From contig NZ_JAPPUY010000003.1 of assembly GCF_026712245.1 (NCBI RefSeq), forward strand, positions 310,001-374,000: a stretch of DNA of 64,000 nucleotides, written 5' to 3'. Each line of letters starts with the position of its first letter. Position 1 is the first letter of the stretch. The translations under genes and the position numbers were made by a program. This document shows, piece after piece, positions 25,324 through 34,023 of the stretch. The notes beneath the pieces were generated by a model, which saw nothing but the letters and a program-made list of their open reading frames with translations, was not told the DNA's origin and did not search any database. This DNA comes from Roseateles hydrophilus. Its GTDB lineage: Bacteria > Pseudomonadota > Gammaproteobacteria > Burkholderiales > Burkholderiaceae_C.

Positions 25324-25830
25324 TCAGCGCGACGCGCGCAGCATCCGGGCGATGGTCGTCAGGTTGATCGCCGCGATGACCAGCTCCAGCGCCGTGCCGC
25401 CGATGGAGCCGACGATGACGTTGTTGGCCACCCACAGGCCCGTGCCGCACAGCATCAGCAGCCGCATGGGCACGCCCTGCAGCGTGAAGAGGGCGATGGT
25501 GCCCAGGCAAGACGCCGTCAGCGGCAGCCAGTCGCTGGGCTTGTCGGCGATGGCGAGGCCGAAGCCGATGTTGGCGGCCACCACCGCCACGGCCACCCAC
25601 GGCGAGCGCGTGCGCAGCGACAGCAGCGAGCGCGCCATCGAGATCAGCGAGCTCACCACCGCCGTTGGGTTGCCCAGCAGCGCGAAATGCACCACGTAGG
25701 CCATGCACTCGCCGGCCATGAACCACTTGAAGCGCCGGTCATCCGTCTGCAGGAAGCAGCTCACACCCAGCACGAAGGCGAGGTAGCCGAAGCATTGGGC
25801 GGGGGAGAGCCAGTCGGTGGGCAGCAGCAT
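25324..25830 (-). CDS. YgjV-type inner-membrane protein
   Basis: 168 residues with about five or six hydrophobic helices and little else. The start (QCFGYLAFVLGVSCFLQTDDRRFKW) and the spacing of helices match the YgjV family of small bacterial membrane proteins, whose function is not established. It is followed by the diguanylate cyclase gene 44 bases on, and the two may be cotranscribed. ATG 25830 is the only sensible start. Confidence 0.75.
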   Translation of the reverse strand: MLLPTDWLSPAQCFGYLAFVLGVSCFLQTDDRRFKWFMAGECMAYVVHFALLGNPTAVVSSLISMARSLLSLRTRSPWVAVAVVAANIGFGLAIADKPSDWLPLTASCLGTIALFTLQGVPMRLLMLCGTGLWVANNVIVGSIGGTALELVIAAINLTTIARMLRASR

Positions 25831-25890
25831 GCGGGCGGGGCAGGGCGGGGGCGCGCATCGTGCGGCGCCCCGGTTCGGGAGTGAGCGGGT

Positions 25891-26370
25891 TCAGCGCGCG
25901 CGGCGCGCCGGCTTGGGGGCGTGGTCGTGCGCGTGGCCGTGATCGTGCGTGTGGCTGTGCGCCGCCGCGGCGGGCTTGGCCGCCTTGCGGCCGCGCGCGG
26001 GCGTCGCGCAGTCGGCGCAGCGGCCGTAGAGCGTCAGGTCGTGGTCTTCCACCGTGAAGCCGGCAGGTGCGAGCGAGGCCAGGTCGCCCGGGCAGGCGTC
26101 CACCTCGAACACGCGCTGGCAGCTCAGGCACTGGAAGTGGTGGTGGTGCCCGCCGCCGGCCACCTCGTAGCGCGCCACCTCGCCCGGCAGCAGCACCGAG
26201 CGCAGCTCGCCCTCATCCACCAGCGTGCGCAGGTTGCGGTAGACCGTGGCCATGCTCAGGCCCGGCGCACCGGCGCCGGCCGCCTCCAGGATTTCCTGCG
26301 GCAGCAGCGGGCGGGCGGCGTCGGCGATGGCTTGGCGGATGGCCGTGCGCTGGCGGGTGTTGCGTTCCAT
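25891..26370 (-). CDS. Fur-family metalloregulator with histidine-rich tail
   Basis: 159-residue DNA-binding repressor. The winged helix covers about residues 1-80 (SMATVYRNLRTLVDEGEL recognition region), the dimer/metal domain follows with HHHHFQC, and two CXXC pairs (CLSC and CADC) form the structural zinc site. The tail after residue 125 has eight histidines alternating with small or acidic residues (HSHTHDHGHAHDH), an extra metal-binding segment that ordinary Fur lacks. Fur and Zur cannot be distinguished by eye; the tail would suit zinc or nickel. It is divergent from a siderophore-type receptor across an 80-base gap containing a palindromic operator. Confidence 0.88.
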   Translation of the reverse strand: MERNTRQRTAIRQAIADAARPLLPQEILEAAGAGAPGLSMATVYRNLRTLVDEGELRSVLLPGEVARYEVAGGGHHHHFQCLSCQRVFEVDACPGDLASLAPAGFTVEDHDLTLYGRCADCATPARGRKAAKPAAAAHSHTHDHGHAHDHAPKPARRAR

Positions 26371-26393
26371 GCCGCAAGCTTAGCGCCGGCATT

Positions 26394-26413
26394 AATGCAA
26401 ATGCATTCGCATT
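26394..26413. promoter_or_regulatory. Fur-family operator between regulator and receptor
   Basis: AATGCAAATGCATTCGCATT is a 20-base palindrome with one mismatched pair, located 24 bases before the regulator start and 38 bases before the receptor start. The A/T-rich hexamer-like repeats resemble Fur or Zur boxes and stand out in a very GC-rich setting. It would let the regulator repress itself and the receptor-ABC operon. Confidence 0.65.
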
Positions 26414-26450
26414 AGAATGTGAGACCAACTTCACCCTTCGATCGATCGCC

Positions 26451-28583
26451 GTGAACCGTCTGCCCGCACTCCGTCTCATCCCTCTGGCCGCGGCCCTGCT
26501 GGCCGCTGGCGCCCAGGCGCAACAGCCGGCCGCCACCGGCTCGGCGGAGGCCGTGCTGCCAGCCGTGGAGGTGGTGGGCCGCACCGCCTCGGGCGCCTAC
26601 CTGGCCGGCGACGCGAGCGGCGCCAAGACCGAGCTGCGCCTGCGCGAGCTGCCGCAGTCGGTGCGGGTGCTGACCCGCCAGGCGCTGGACGACCTGGGCG
26701 CCACCAAGCTTGACGACGTGCTGGACTACGTCGGCGGCGTCTCGCGCCAGAACAACTTCGGCGGCCTGTGGGACAACATCGCCGTGCGCGGCCTGGCCGG
26801 CAACGAGAACACCGGCATGGCCACGCTGCTCAACGGCTTCTCGTCCAACCGCGGCTTCAATGCGCCGCGCGACCTGGCCGGTGTCGATCGCATCGAGTTC
26901 CTGAAGGGCCCGGCCGCCGCGCTGTACGGCAGCAGCGAGCCCGGCGGCACGCTGAACATCGTGTCCAAGCGCCCGCTGTGGCAGGCCGGCCATGCGCTGG
27001 AGGTGTATGCCGGCAGCTTCAACCTCAAGCGCGTGGCGCTGGACAGCACCGGCCCCGTCAGCGACGCACTGGCCTATCGGCTCAACGTGGCGCTGGAAGA
27101 CCGCGACAGCTTCCGCGACCACGTGCAGGCGCGCCGAGAGGTCATCGCGCCGGCCTTCAGCTGGAAGCTGGGCGCCGACACCGTGCTGGACTACAGCGGC
27201 GAACTGCTGCGCCACCGCACGCCGCTGGACCGTGGCGTCGTCGCCAGCACGACGGGCCAGCTGGGCATCATTCCGCGCGAGCGCTTCCTGGGCGAGCCGG
27301 CCGATGGTGACGCGACGGTGAACAACCGCACCCACCAGTTCATCCTGTCGCACGACTGGAGCGACCGCTGGCGCAGCCGCGTGGGCCTGTCCACCCGCAC
27401 CACGGCGTTGAACGGCTTCTCCACCGAACCCACCGCGCTGCGCGCCGACAACACGCTGACGCGCCAGCGCCGGTTCCGCGACTACGACTCCGACGACCTG
27501 GCGCTGCAGGCCGAGCTGCAGGGCCGCGTGCGCGCCGCCGGCGTGGTGCACGAGCTGCTGGTGGGGGCCGAAACCTTCCGGTTCGACATGGACTCCGTGA
27601 TGCTGCGCATCAACCCGTCCACGGCCAACCCCTACGCCATCGACATCTTCCAGCCCGTCTACGGCCAGGCCCAGCCCACGCCCGCGGCCAACACCAACAC
27701 GCTGGAGCGCCAGCGCGGCACGGCTGTCTATGCGCAGGATGCGCTGACGTTGGCGCCGCAATGGCGCCTGGTGGCCGGCGTGCGCGTGGACCGCTACCGC
27801 CAGTCCCTGCAGAACCGCCGCACCGGCGTGACGACGCAGCAGACGCCGTCGGCCACCTCGCCGCGCCTGGGCCTGAGCTGGCTGCCCACGCCGCAATGGA
27901 CGGTCTACGCCAGCGCCGGCAAGTCCTTCCGCCCCAACGTCGGCACCGACTTCGGCGGCCAGTCCTTCGCGCCGGAGAGCGGCCGCGCGCTGGAGCTGGG
28001 CGCCAAGTGGGAGCGGGCCGACCGCCGCCTCGGCCTGACAGCGGCGCTGTTCGACATCCGCAAGCGCAATGTGCTGACGGCCGACCCGGCGGCGCTGACG
28101 GACCCTGCCCGGGCCGGTTTCTCGATTGCCGCCGGCGAGGTGGGCAGCCGCGGGCTGGAGCTGGACTTCGCCGGCCAGGTCAGCACGTCCTGGCGCGTCA
28201 ATGCCAGCCTGGTGCTCAACGACGTGGAGGTGCGCCGCGACACCACGCTGGCCGCCGGCACCCGGCTGCTGAACGTGCCCAAGGTCAACGGCAGCCTGCT
28301 GGCCGTGTACGAGGGCGCGCTCGCCAACGGCCAGCGCTACGGCCTGGGCGGTGGCGTCACGCATGTCGGTGCGCGCCTGGGCCAGACGGCCACGAGCTTC
28401 GAGCTGCCCGCCTACACCACCGCCAAGCTGGTGGCCCACTGGCGCATCAGCCCGACGCTGCGCGCCACGCTGGACGTGGACAACCTGTTCGACCGCACCC
28501 ACTACACCAGCTCCTACAGCCGCGTGTGGGTCACGCCGGGCGCGCCGCGCACCGTGACCGCCGGTCTGCAAGCGAAGTTCTGA
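26451..28583 (+). CDS. TonB-dependent siderophore-type receptor
   Basis: 710-residue outer-membrane receptor of the ferric-siderophore type. A short signal peptide (ends AGAQAQ) is followed by a plug with ELPQSVRVLTRQALDDLGA, DVLDYVGGVSRQNNFGG and FLKGPAAALYGSSEPGG, the normal siderophore-receptor blocks, and a barrel ending TVTAGLQAKF. The start is GTG 26451: no in-frame ATG exists upstream and the signal peptide begins here. It is controlled by the operator just upstream and is followed by an ABC transporter gene after two bases. The ligand could be a siderophore or another metallophore. Confidence 0.9.
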   Translation: MNRLPALRLIPLAAALLAAGAQAQQPAATGSAEAVLPAVEVVGRTASGAYLAGDASGAKTELRLRELPQSVRVLTRQALDDLGATKLDDVLDYVGGVSRQNNFGGLWDNIAVRGLAGNENTGMATLLNGFSSNRGFNAPRDLAGVDRIEFLKGPAAALYGSSEPGGTLNIVSKRPLWQAGHALEVYAGSFNLKRVALDSTGPVSDALAYRLNVALEDRDSFRDHVQARREVIAPAFSWKLGADTVLDYSGELLRHRTPLDRGVVASTTGQLGIIPRERFLGEPADGDATVNNRTHQFILSHDWSDRWRSRVGLSTRTTALNGFSTEPTALRADNTLTRQRRFRDYDSDDLALQAELQGRVRAAGVVHELLVGAETFRFDMDSVMLRINPSTANPYAIDIFQPVYGQAQPTPAANTNTLERQRGTAVYAQDALTLAPQWRLVAGVRVDRYRQSLQNRRTGVTTQQTPSATSPRLGLSWLPTPQWTVYASAGKSFRPNVGTDFGGQSFAPESGRALELGAKWERADRRLGLTAALFDIRKRNVLTADPAALTDPARAGFSIAAGEVGSRGLELDFAGQVSTSWRVNASLVLNDVEVRRDTTLAAGTRLLNVPKVNGSLLAVYEGALANGQRYGLGGGVTHVGARLGQTATSFELPAYTTAKLVAHWRISPTLRATLDVDNLFDRTHYTSSYSRVWVTPGAPRTVTAGLQAKF

Positions 28584-28585
28584 CC

Positions 28586-29308
28586 ATGCGCAGTCCCGTG
28601 CTCGACATCGTCAACGCTGTTGCCGGCTATGGCGGCCGCGACGTGCTGCAAGGCCTGACCCTGCAGGTTGCGCCGGGTGAGATCTACGCGCTGCTGGGCG
28701 CCAACGGCGCTGGCAAGACCACCACGATCAACCTGCTGCTGGGCTTTGTGCCGGCGCGCAGCGGCCGGGTGCGCGTGGGCGGGGCCGACCCGGCCACCGC
28801 TCCCACGGCTGCGCGTCGGCAGATCGCCTACATCCCCGAGAACGTGGCGCTGTACGAGCCGCTGAGCGCCTGCGAGAACCTGGCCTACCTGCTGGACCTG
28901 GCCGGCCAGCCCGCCAGCGACGCCGCCATCCGCGAGGCGCTGAGCGCCGCCGGGCTGGACGCCGCCGCGCACGACCGGCGCGTGGCCGGCTTCTCCAAGG
29001 GCATGCGGCAGAAGGTGGCCATCGCGCTGGCGCTGGCCCGCCACGTGCCGGCGCTGCTGCTGGACGAGCCCACCTCGGGCCTGGACCCGCAGGCCAGCGT
29101 CGAGTTCGGCCGGCTGCTGGGCCTGGTGCGGGCGCGCGGCGTGGCGGTGCTGATGGTCACGCACGACCTGCTGGGCGCGGCCGACGTGGCCGACCGCATC
29201 GGCTTCCTGCGCGACGGCCGGCTGGTGGAGCAAGCGAGCGCTGCCGGGCCGGAGCGCTTCGACGTGCGCGCGCTGCACCGGCACTACGCCGCCGGGGCGC
29301 CGCTGTGA
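28586..29308 (+). CDS. ABC transporter ATPase (ABC-2 exporter type)
   Basis: 240-residue ATPase. Walker A GANGAGKT (38-45), a Q-loop in RRQIAYIPENVALYEPL, signature FSKGMRQK, Walker B LLLDEPTSGLDP and the switch histidine in MVTHDL are all present. The FSKGMRQK signature and the lone small domain are typical of ABC-2 (export or membrane-remodelling) ATPases, not of siderophore importers. It starts two bases after the receptor stop and its own stop overlaps the next start (GTGA), so receptor, ATPase and both permeases form one operon. Confidence 0.92.
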   Translation: MRSPVLDIVNAVAGYGGRDVLQGLTLQVAPGEIYALLGANGAGKTTTINLLLGFVPARSGRVRVGGADPATAPTAARRQIAYIPENVALYEPLSACENLAYLLDLAGQPASDAAIREALSAAGLDAAAHDRRVAGFSKGMRQKVAIALALARHVPALLLDEPTSGLDPQASVEFGRLLGLVRARGVAVLMVTHDLLGAADVADRIGFLRDGRLVEQASAAGPERFDVRALHRHYAAGAPL

Positions 29309-30732
29309 ACGCCGCGCTGCGCGTGGCGCGCGAGGAATGGCGGCTGCTGCGGCGCGACCGCGTGGCTCTGCCAGCGCTGGCCCTGCTGCTGCTGCTCAGC
29401 GCCATCGCGGCCTTCACGGCCTGGGAGCAGCGCCACGCGGCCGCGGCTGAGCGCGCGCGCCACCAGGCACAGGTGGACCACGAGTTCCACGCCCAGCCCG
29501 ACCGCCATCCGCACCGCATGGTGCATTACGGCCACTTCGTGTTCCGGCCGCTGAACCCGCTGGCGGCCTTCGATGCCGGCATCGACCCCTACACGGGCCA
29601 CACGCTGTTCCTCGAAGGCCATCGCCAGAACAGCGCCAACTTCGGCGATGTGCGCCAGTCCTCGCTGCTGCTGCGCTTCGGCCAGCTGACGCCGGCCTTC
29701 GTGCTGCAGGTGCTGGCGCCGCTGCTGCTGGTGTTCATCGGCCACGCGGCCGTGGCGCGCGAGCGCGAGCGCGGCACGCTGCGCGTGCTGCTGGCCCAGG
29801 GCCTGCCGCCGGGGGCGCTGGTGGCCGGCAAGGGGCTGGCGCTGCTGGCCGTGGCCGGGCTGATGCTGCTGCCGGCCGCCGTGGCGCTGGCGGCCATCGC
29901 CGTGTCGGCGCCGGCCAGCGCTGCAGCCGCCCTGGCGCTGGGCGCGGCGTATGCGGCCTGGCTGGGGCTGTGGGTGCTGGGCGTGGTGCTGGCGTCCACG
30001 CTGGCTCGGCGCGGGCGCGATGCGCTGCTGGCCCTGCTGGCGGCCTGGGCCGTGGGCGTGGTGCTGCTGCCGCGGCTGGCGCCGGAACTCGTCACCGCCA
30101 CGCTGTCACTGCCCACGCGGCTGGAGACCGACATTGCCGTGGCCCGCGAGCTGGCCGCGCTGGGCGACAGCCACAACCCCGACGACCCCTACTTCAGCGC
30201 CTTCCGCCAGCGCGTGCTGGCGCAGTACGGTGTCGCGCGCGTGGAAGACCTGCCGGTCAACTACAAGGGCCTGGTGGGCATGGAGGGCGAGCGCCTGACC
30301 AGCGAGCTGTTCGCACGCCATGCCCGCGACGGCTTGGCGCTGCAGCAGGCGCAGCTGGCCCGGCTCAGCGGCTTCTCGCTGCTCAGCCCGGCCATCGCGC
30401 TGCGCCGCCTCTCCATGGGCGCGGCCGGCACCGACCTGCTGGCCTACAGCCGCTTCCTGACCCAGGCCGAGGCGCACCGCTATGCGCTGGTGCAGGCGCT
30501 CAACCGGCTGCAGGCGGAGCAGATGAGCTGGGCCGGCGACCGCAACAGCCGCGAGAGCCGCATCAGCCGCGAGCATTGGCAGGGGCTGGCCGAGTTCCGC
30601 TTCACGCCCGAGCCGCCGGCCGATGCGCTGCGCCGCACGCTGCCCATGGCCGGCGTGCTGGCCGCGTGGGGGCTGGCCCTGGGCGGGGCCTTGCTGCTGG
30701 CCACGCGCCGCCTCGGCGGAGGCCGGCCATGA
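29305..30732 (+). CDS. ABC-2 type permease with large extracytoplasmic loop (first of two)
   Basis: 475 residues. A hydrophobic helix at 20-40 is followed by a roughly 110-residue loop with HRMVHYGHFVFRPLNPLAAFD, and then a membrane block of five helices from about 130 to 260. A second long loop (260-440) precedes the last helix. This layout matches the DUF3526-type ABC-2 permeases. GTG 29305 overlaps the ATPase stop (GTGA); the stop overlaps the next ATG (ATGA). It forms an unequal pair with the following permease. The substrate is unknown; co-occurrence with a receptor suggests a role linked to the imported metal complex or its export. Confidence 0.85.
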   Translation: MNAALRVAREEWRLLRRDRVALPALALLLLLSAIAAFTAWEQRHAAAAERARHQAQVDHEFHAQPDRHPHRMVHYGHFVFRPLNPLAAFDAGIDPYTGHTLFLEGHRQNSANFGDVRQSSLLLRFGQLTPAFVLQVLAPLLLVFIGHAAVARERERGTLRVLLAQGLPPGALVAGKGLALLAVAGLMLLPAAVALAAIAVSAPASAAAALALGAAYAAWLGLWVLGVVLASTLARRGRDALLALLAAWAVGVVLLPRLAPELVTATLSLPTRLETDIAVARELAALGDSHNPDDPYFSAFRQRVLAQYGVARVEDLPVNYKGLVGMEGERLTSELFARHARDGLALQQAQLARLSGFSLLSPAIALRRLSMGAAGTDLLAYSRFLTQAEAHRYALVQALNRLQAEQMSWAGDRNSRESRISREHWQGLAEFRFTPEPPADALRRTLPMAGVLAAWGLALGGALLLATRRLGGGRP

Positions 30733-32081
30733 GCGCGTGGCGGCATGAAGCGCGGCTGCTGCTGCGCGCCCGCGGTGCCGTGGCGGCGCTGCTGCTGCTG
30801 GCGGTGCTGGCCAGCGTGGCCGTGGGGCTGGGCCTGCGCGAGGTGCAACGCCAGCACGACACCATCGCCCGCGTGGCCGAGCTGCAGCGCCAGGAGCTGG
30901 CCGCGCAGGGCCCACGCCTGACCCGCCACGGTGACGCCGGCACGGTGGCCTACTACAGCTTCCTGGCCACCTGGGACCCGCCGTCAACGGCCGCCTTCCT
31001 GGCCCTGGGTTTGCGCGATGCCACGCCCTATGTGCTGCGCGTGCGGGCACTGGCCCTGCAGTCGCAGCTGCACGAGGGCGAGACCTTCAACCCCGAGCTG
31101 GTGCTGGCCGGGCGCTTCGACTTCGCCTTCGTGGCCGTCTACCTGCTGCCGCTCTTCCTCATCGTGCTGCTGCACGACCTGGTCAGCAGTGAGCGCCAGT
31201 CGGGCCGGCTGGCGCTGCTGCGGGCCTTGCCCGGGGCCGGGCGTGGCCTGTGGCTGCGCCGTGCCGGGCTGCGCGCCGGGCTGGCCGCGGCGGCGCTGCT
31301 GCTGCCGGCTGCGGCCGGCGCCATCGTCAGCGGCATGCCGCTCGCACAGCTGGGCCTGGTGGCCGTGGCGGTGCTGGCCTATGCCGCCTGCTGGACCGGG
31401 CTCGCGCTGTGGGTGGGCGCGCGAGATGCCGGCTCGGTGGCCCATGCGCTGGTGCTGATGGGCGCCTGGGTCGCAGTGACGCTGGTGTTGCCCACGTTGG
31501 GCCAGGCGGTGCTGGCGCGCAGCGTGCCGGTCAGCCAGGGCGTGGCGCTGATGCTGGCCCAGCGCGAGGCGGTGCATGGTGCGTGGGACGTGTCGCGCGA
31601 GGAGACGCTGGCGCGCTTCTTCCGCAGCCACCCGCAGTGGCAGCACACCGCGCCGCTGCCGGCCGGCTTCCACTGGAAGTGGTACTACGCCTTCCAGCAG
31701 CTGGGCGACGAGGCCGTGGCGCCGCAGGTGGCGGCCTACCGTGAGGCGCTGCTCGCGCGCCAGCGCGCCACCGACGGGCTGGGCGTCGCGCTGCCCGGCG
31801 TGGGCCTGCAGGCCGTGCTCCATCGCCTGGCCGGCACAGACCTGGGCGCGCAGCTGGCCTACCAGGACGCCATCACCGCCTTCCACACCCGGCTGCGCGA
31901 ACACCACTACCCGTACCTGTTCGGCGAGCGGCGCTACGGCCTGGACGACTTCGCCCGCCTGCCGCGCTATGCGCCGCCGCCGGCCCGGGCGCCGTTGCCG
32001 TTGGGGTCACTGCTGGCCCTGGCCGTGCTGGGCGGTGCGCTGCTGCTGGCTGGCGCGAGGGCGGCCGGCCGCGTGCAGTGA
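30729..32081 (+). CDS. ABC-2 type permease with large extracytoplasmic loop (second of two)
   Basis: 450 residues with the same plan as the preceding gene: one N-terminal helix (about 15-35), a first loop with TVAYYSFLATWDPPSTAAF, a five-helix block from about 140 to 270, a second loop with FHWKWYYAFQQLGDEAV, and a terminal helix. FAFVAVYLLPLFLIVLLHDLVSSERQSGRL is the conserved core of the DUF3526-type family. It is the last gene of the receptor-ABC operon; an inverted-repeat element begins 15 bases after its stop. Confidence 0.85.
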   Translation: MSAWRHEARLLLRARGAVAALLLLAVLASVAVGLGLREVQRQHDTIARVAELQRQELAAQGPRLTRHGDAGTVAYYSFLATWDPPSTAAFLALGLRDATPYVLRVRALALQSQLHEGETFNPELVLAGRFDFAFVAVYLLPLFLIVLLHDLVSSERQSGRLALLRALPGAGRGLWLRRAGLRAGLAAAALLLPAAAGAIVSGMPLAQLGLVAVAVLAYAACWTGLALWVGARDAGSVAHALVLMGAWVAVTLVLPTLGQAVLARSVPVSQGVALMLAQREAVHGAWDVSREETLARFFRSHPQWQHTAPLPAGFHWKWYYAFQQLGDEAVAPQVAAYREALLARQRATDGLGVALPGVGLQAVLHRLAGTDLGAQLAYQDAITAFHTRLREHHYPYLFGERRYGLDDFARLPRYAPPPARAPLPLGSLLALAVLGGALLLAGARAAGRVQ

Positions 32082-32096
32082 CCGGGGCCGCTCAGA

Positions 32097-32252
32097 GGTT
32101 GAGAGTTTTTCGGCCGTGCCAGAAAGGCGCGTCAAAGCGCCCTCGGACCAGGCGCAAAGCGCAGCCATAGCCCGGGCACAGGCTAAGCACTTGCAACGAC
32201 GGGCGAGGGCGTTTTGGCGTGCAAGGCGGGCATGGGTGAAAGACTCTCAACC
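32097..32252. mobile_element. MITE-like element with 15-base terminal inverted repeats
   Basis: A 156-base element bounded by GGTTGAGAGTTTTTC (32097-32111) and GAAAGACTCTCAACC (32238-32252), which pair at 14 of 15 positions. It holds no coding frame of substance. One end abuts a broken gene and the other lies 15 bases after the ABC permease gene. I recall similar sequence as a dispersed element in Burkholderiales but cannot confirm it here. No clear target-site duplication is visible. Confidence 0.6.
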
Positions 32253-32552
32253 GCTCGGAACTCGCTGGGCGCTTGCACGACGAGACGGCCGTCCTCGGCC
32301 AGGCGGGTGGGCGCGCCGAAGACCTGCACGTCGAGCCGGAACGTCGCCTCGCGCGCTGGCATTCAGCTGCAAGCGCCCCGGCCACACGCAATGCGCCGTC
32401 TCACCCTCGGCTTGCGCCGGGCAGCCCAGCGGCGGCTGGCCCTGCTGCGCCCAGGGCAGCCAGTCGCGCAGCGTGGGCGGCAGGTCGGCTGGGGTCAGCG
32501 GGGCGGTGTGGCTGGCGAGCAGCCACAGCAGTGTGGTCGAGAAGCGCTTCAT
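32253..32552 (-). pseudogene. Frameshifted N-terminal remnant of a large exported protein
   Basis: ATG 32552 opens a frame beginning with a signal peptide (MKRFSTTLLWLLASHTAP), then LPPTLRDWLPWAQQ and AHCVWPGRLQLNAS. This resembles the start of a very large (over 1000 residues) uncharacterised exported protein of Burkholderiales, which typically begins with a leucine-rich signal and 'LPWV..CAWPG.L.L'. Around 32350 the plausible protein jumps frame to ATFRLDVQVFGAPTRLAEDGRLVVQ, implying one missing or extra base, and coding character ends exactly at the inverted-repeat element. The rest of the gene is gone. Confidence 0.55.
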
Positions 32553-32706
32553 CCCGTGTCTCCCTGAGCGCCGCGGATTCCAACACGCAGGGAGGCGGCG
32601 GCCCCGGGGTTTCTGCCCAGGGCGCGCCAGGCGCGGCCGGCGGGTGAACGACATGCGCCTGCCGCCTACCATCGCCGTTATCAAAGTTCGAGCCGAGGGA
32701 GACGAG

Positions 32707-33975
32707 ATGGCGAAGAGCGCGTGGTGGAAGGCGGTCTGGCTGCCCCTGTTTCTGGCGCTGTCCGTGCATGCGCAGCCGCCGGAGTCGGACATCGTGCTGG
32801 GCCGCGCCGATGCGGACGCAAGCGGCGGTTGGCCTGTCGTGCTATGGGTGGTCGACGGCGACCGCGCCAGCGTCGTCGTCAGTGCATCGCGCGACGCATT
32901 GGGCGAGCTGCCCGGTGCCTCCTGGGTGCCGGTGGATGCGCAGGCGCTGATGAGCCTGGAGCGGTTTGGTGCGCCGCAGCTGGTGGCGCGACCGGACGCG
33001 ACGGTTTGCCCGGTGACGCTAGGCTGGGCCCGATCCACCCCTCCGCAACTGGCACCCTACGCGCATTGGGCCGGCGAGCGCCTGGCGCTGCGCCATACCG
33101 AATGCGCAGGTGGCGACTGCGCGATGCGGCAGGCCTGGCGCATCGACCTGCCGGCCGGCAGTGGCGAGTCTCTGCCGCTGGCCCGTCTGTTACCTGGCCT
33201 TGCGGCGCACGGGCCGGAGTGGCTGGTGCTGCACGTCGTGAGTCGCCACAGCTGGCCCGGCCTCGCCGAGTTGCGCTATCTCGCCGTGCCTCCGCCGTTG
33301 GCCTGGGCCGACGCTGCCACGGTGCCGGCACTGCCGCTGGCGGCGGCGGCGCAGTTTCCGGCCATCCAGGCGGAACTGCTGTTGCAGGCGGCCCGGGCTC
33401 AGGGTCGCGCCGCGACGTCGACCTTGATGCGCGCCGATGCGATGGGCTCCATCGGGCGCGTGGGCTATGTACGCAACTGGGCGGGCAGTGCGGCGCAGCG
33501 GGAGGCGCTGGGGGTGCAGTCGATATCGGCGCAGTCCGGGCGAATCGCCCGGTTGCTGCTGCGCCTTCACCCTGCCGATAGGCCCGCCACACTGAGCCTG
33601 ATGGCGCGGCCGCCCAACGCGGGCTCCAATTTCGTGACGCTGCACGCGCTGGTGCCCGAGCCGGCGACGATGCCAGCCTGCCAGGTCGCACAAGCGGCAT
33701 TGCGCTGCGAGCCCGCTTGCGCGGAGAGGGTCGCAGAGTTGCAGCAACTGAATCGTTGGGCCTGGGTGGAGCCCGCCGTTGCGCGTCTGACGCCAGCCGC
33801 CCGGCTGGCGTCATGTAGGCAGTCTTGCCAATTGCAGAAGCAGCGCGTCGAGCAGGACATGGCGTTCAACTTCGAGCGGGTGGCTGAGCGCCAGCAGCGG
33901 GCGTGGCAGTGGGTGGAGTCGCTGACCGGCCGCAGCGCCGCGGCCTGGCAGCGGCAGGCCGCTAGGTTGGAGTGA
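32707..33975 (+). CDS. Secreted protein with C-terminal twin CX3C motif, unknown function
   Basis: 422 residues with a signal peptide (MAKSAWWKAVWLPLFLALSVHAQ) and good Shine-Dalgarno GAGGGAGA before ATG 32707. The mature protein has an N-terminal beta-rich region with three cysteines (TVCPV, TECAGGDC) and a helical C-terminal third. There, CEPAC and CRQSC are separated by about 31 residues, the spacing of a disulfide-stapled helical hairpin. I recognise no family. The gene stands alone between degraded sequence and repeats, so context gives no clue. Confidence 0.65.
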   Translation: MAKSAWWKAVWLPLFLALSVHAQPPESDIVLGRADADASGGWPVVLWVVDGDRASVVVSASRDALGELPGASWVPVDAQALMSLERFGAPQLVARPDATVCPVTLGWARSTPPQLAPYAHWAGERLALRHTECAGGDCAMRQAWRIDLPAGSGESLPLARLLPGLAAHGPEWLVLHVVSRHSWPGLAELRYLAVPPPLAWADAATVPALPLAAAAQFPAIQAELLLQAARAQGRAATSTLMRADAMGSIGRVGYVRNWAGSAAQREALGVQSISAQSGRIARLLLRLHPADRPATLSLMARPPNAGSNFVTLHALVPEPATMPACQVAQAALRCEPACAERVAELQQLNRWAWVEPAVARLTPAARLASCRQSCQLQKQRVEQDMAFNFERVAERQQRAWQWVESLTGRSAAAWQRQAARLE

Positions 33976-34023
33976 GCCTGCGAACTCCAAAATCGCCTAT
34001 CCGTTGATTTGTTTTACCGGCGC

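Noticed and set aside
32092-32391. A 99-codon frame across the inverted-repeat element and the gene remnant
   Set aside because: It crosses the element boundary and is rich in Arg, Ser and Pro; not a protein.
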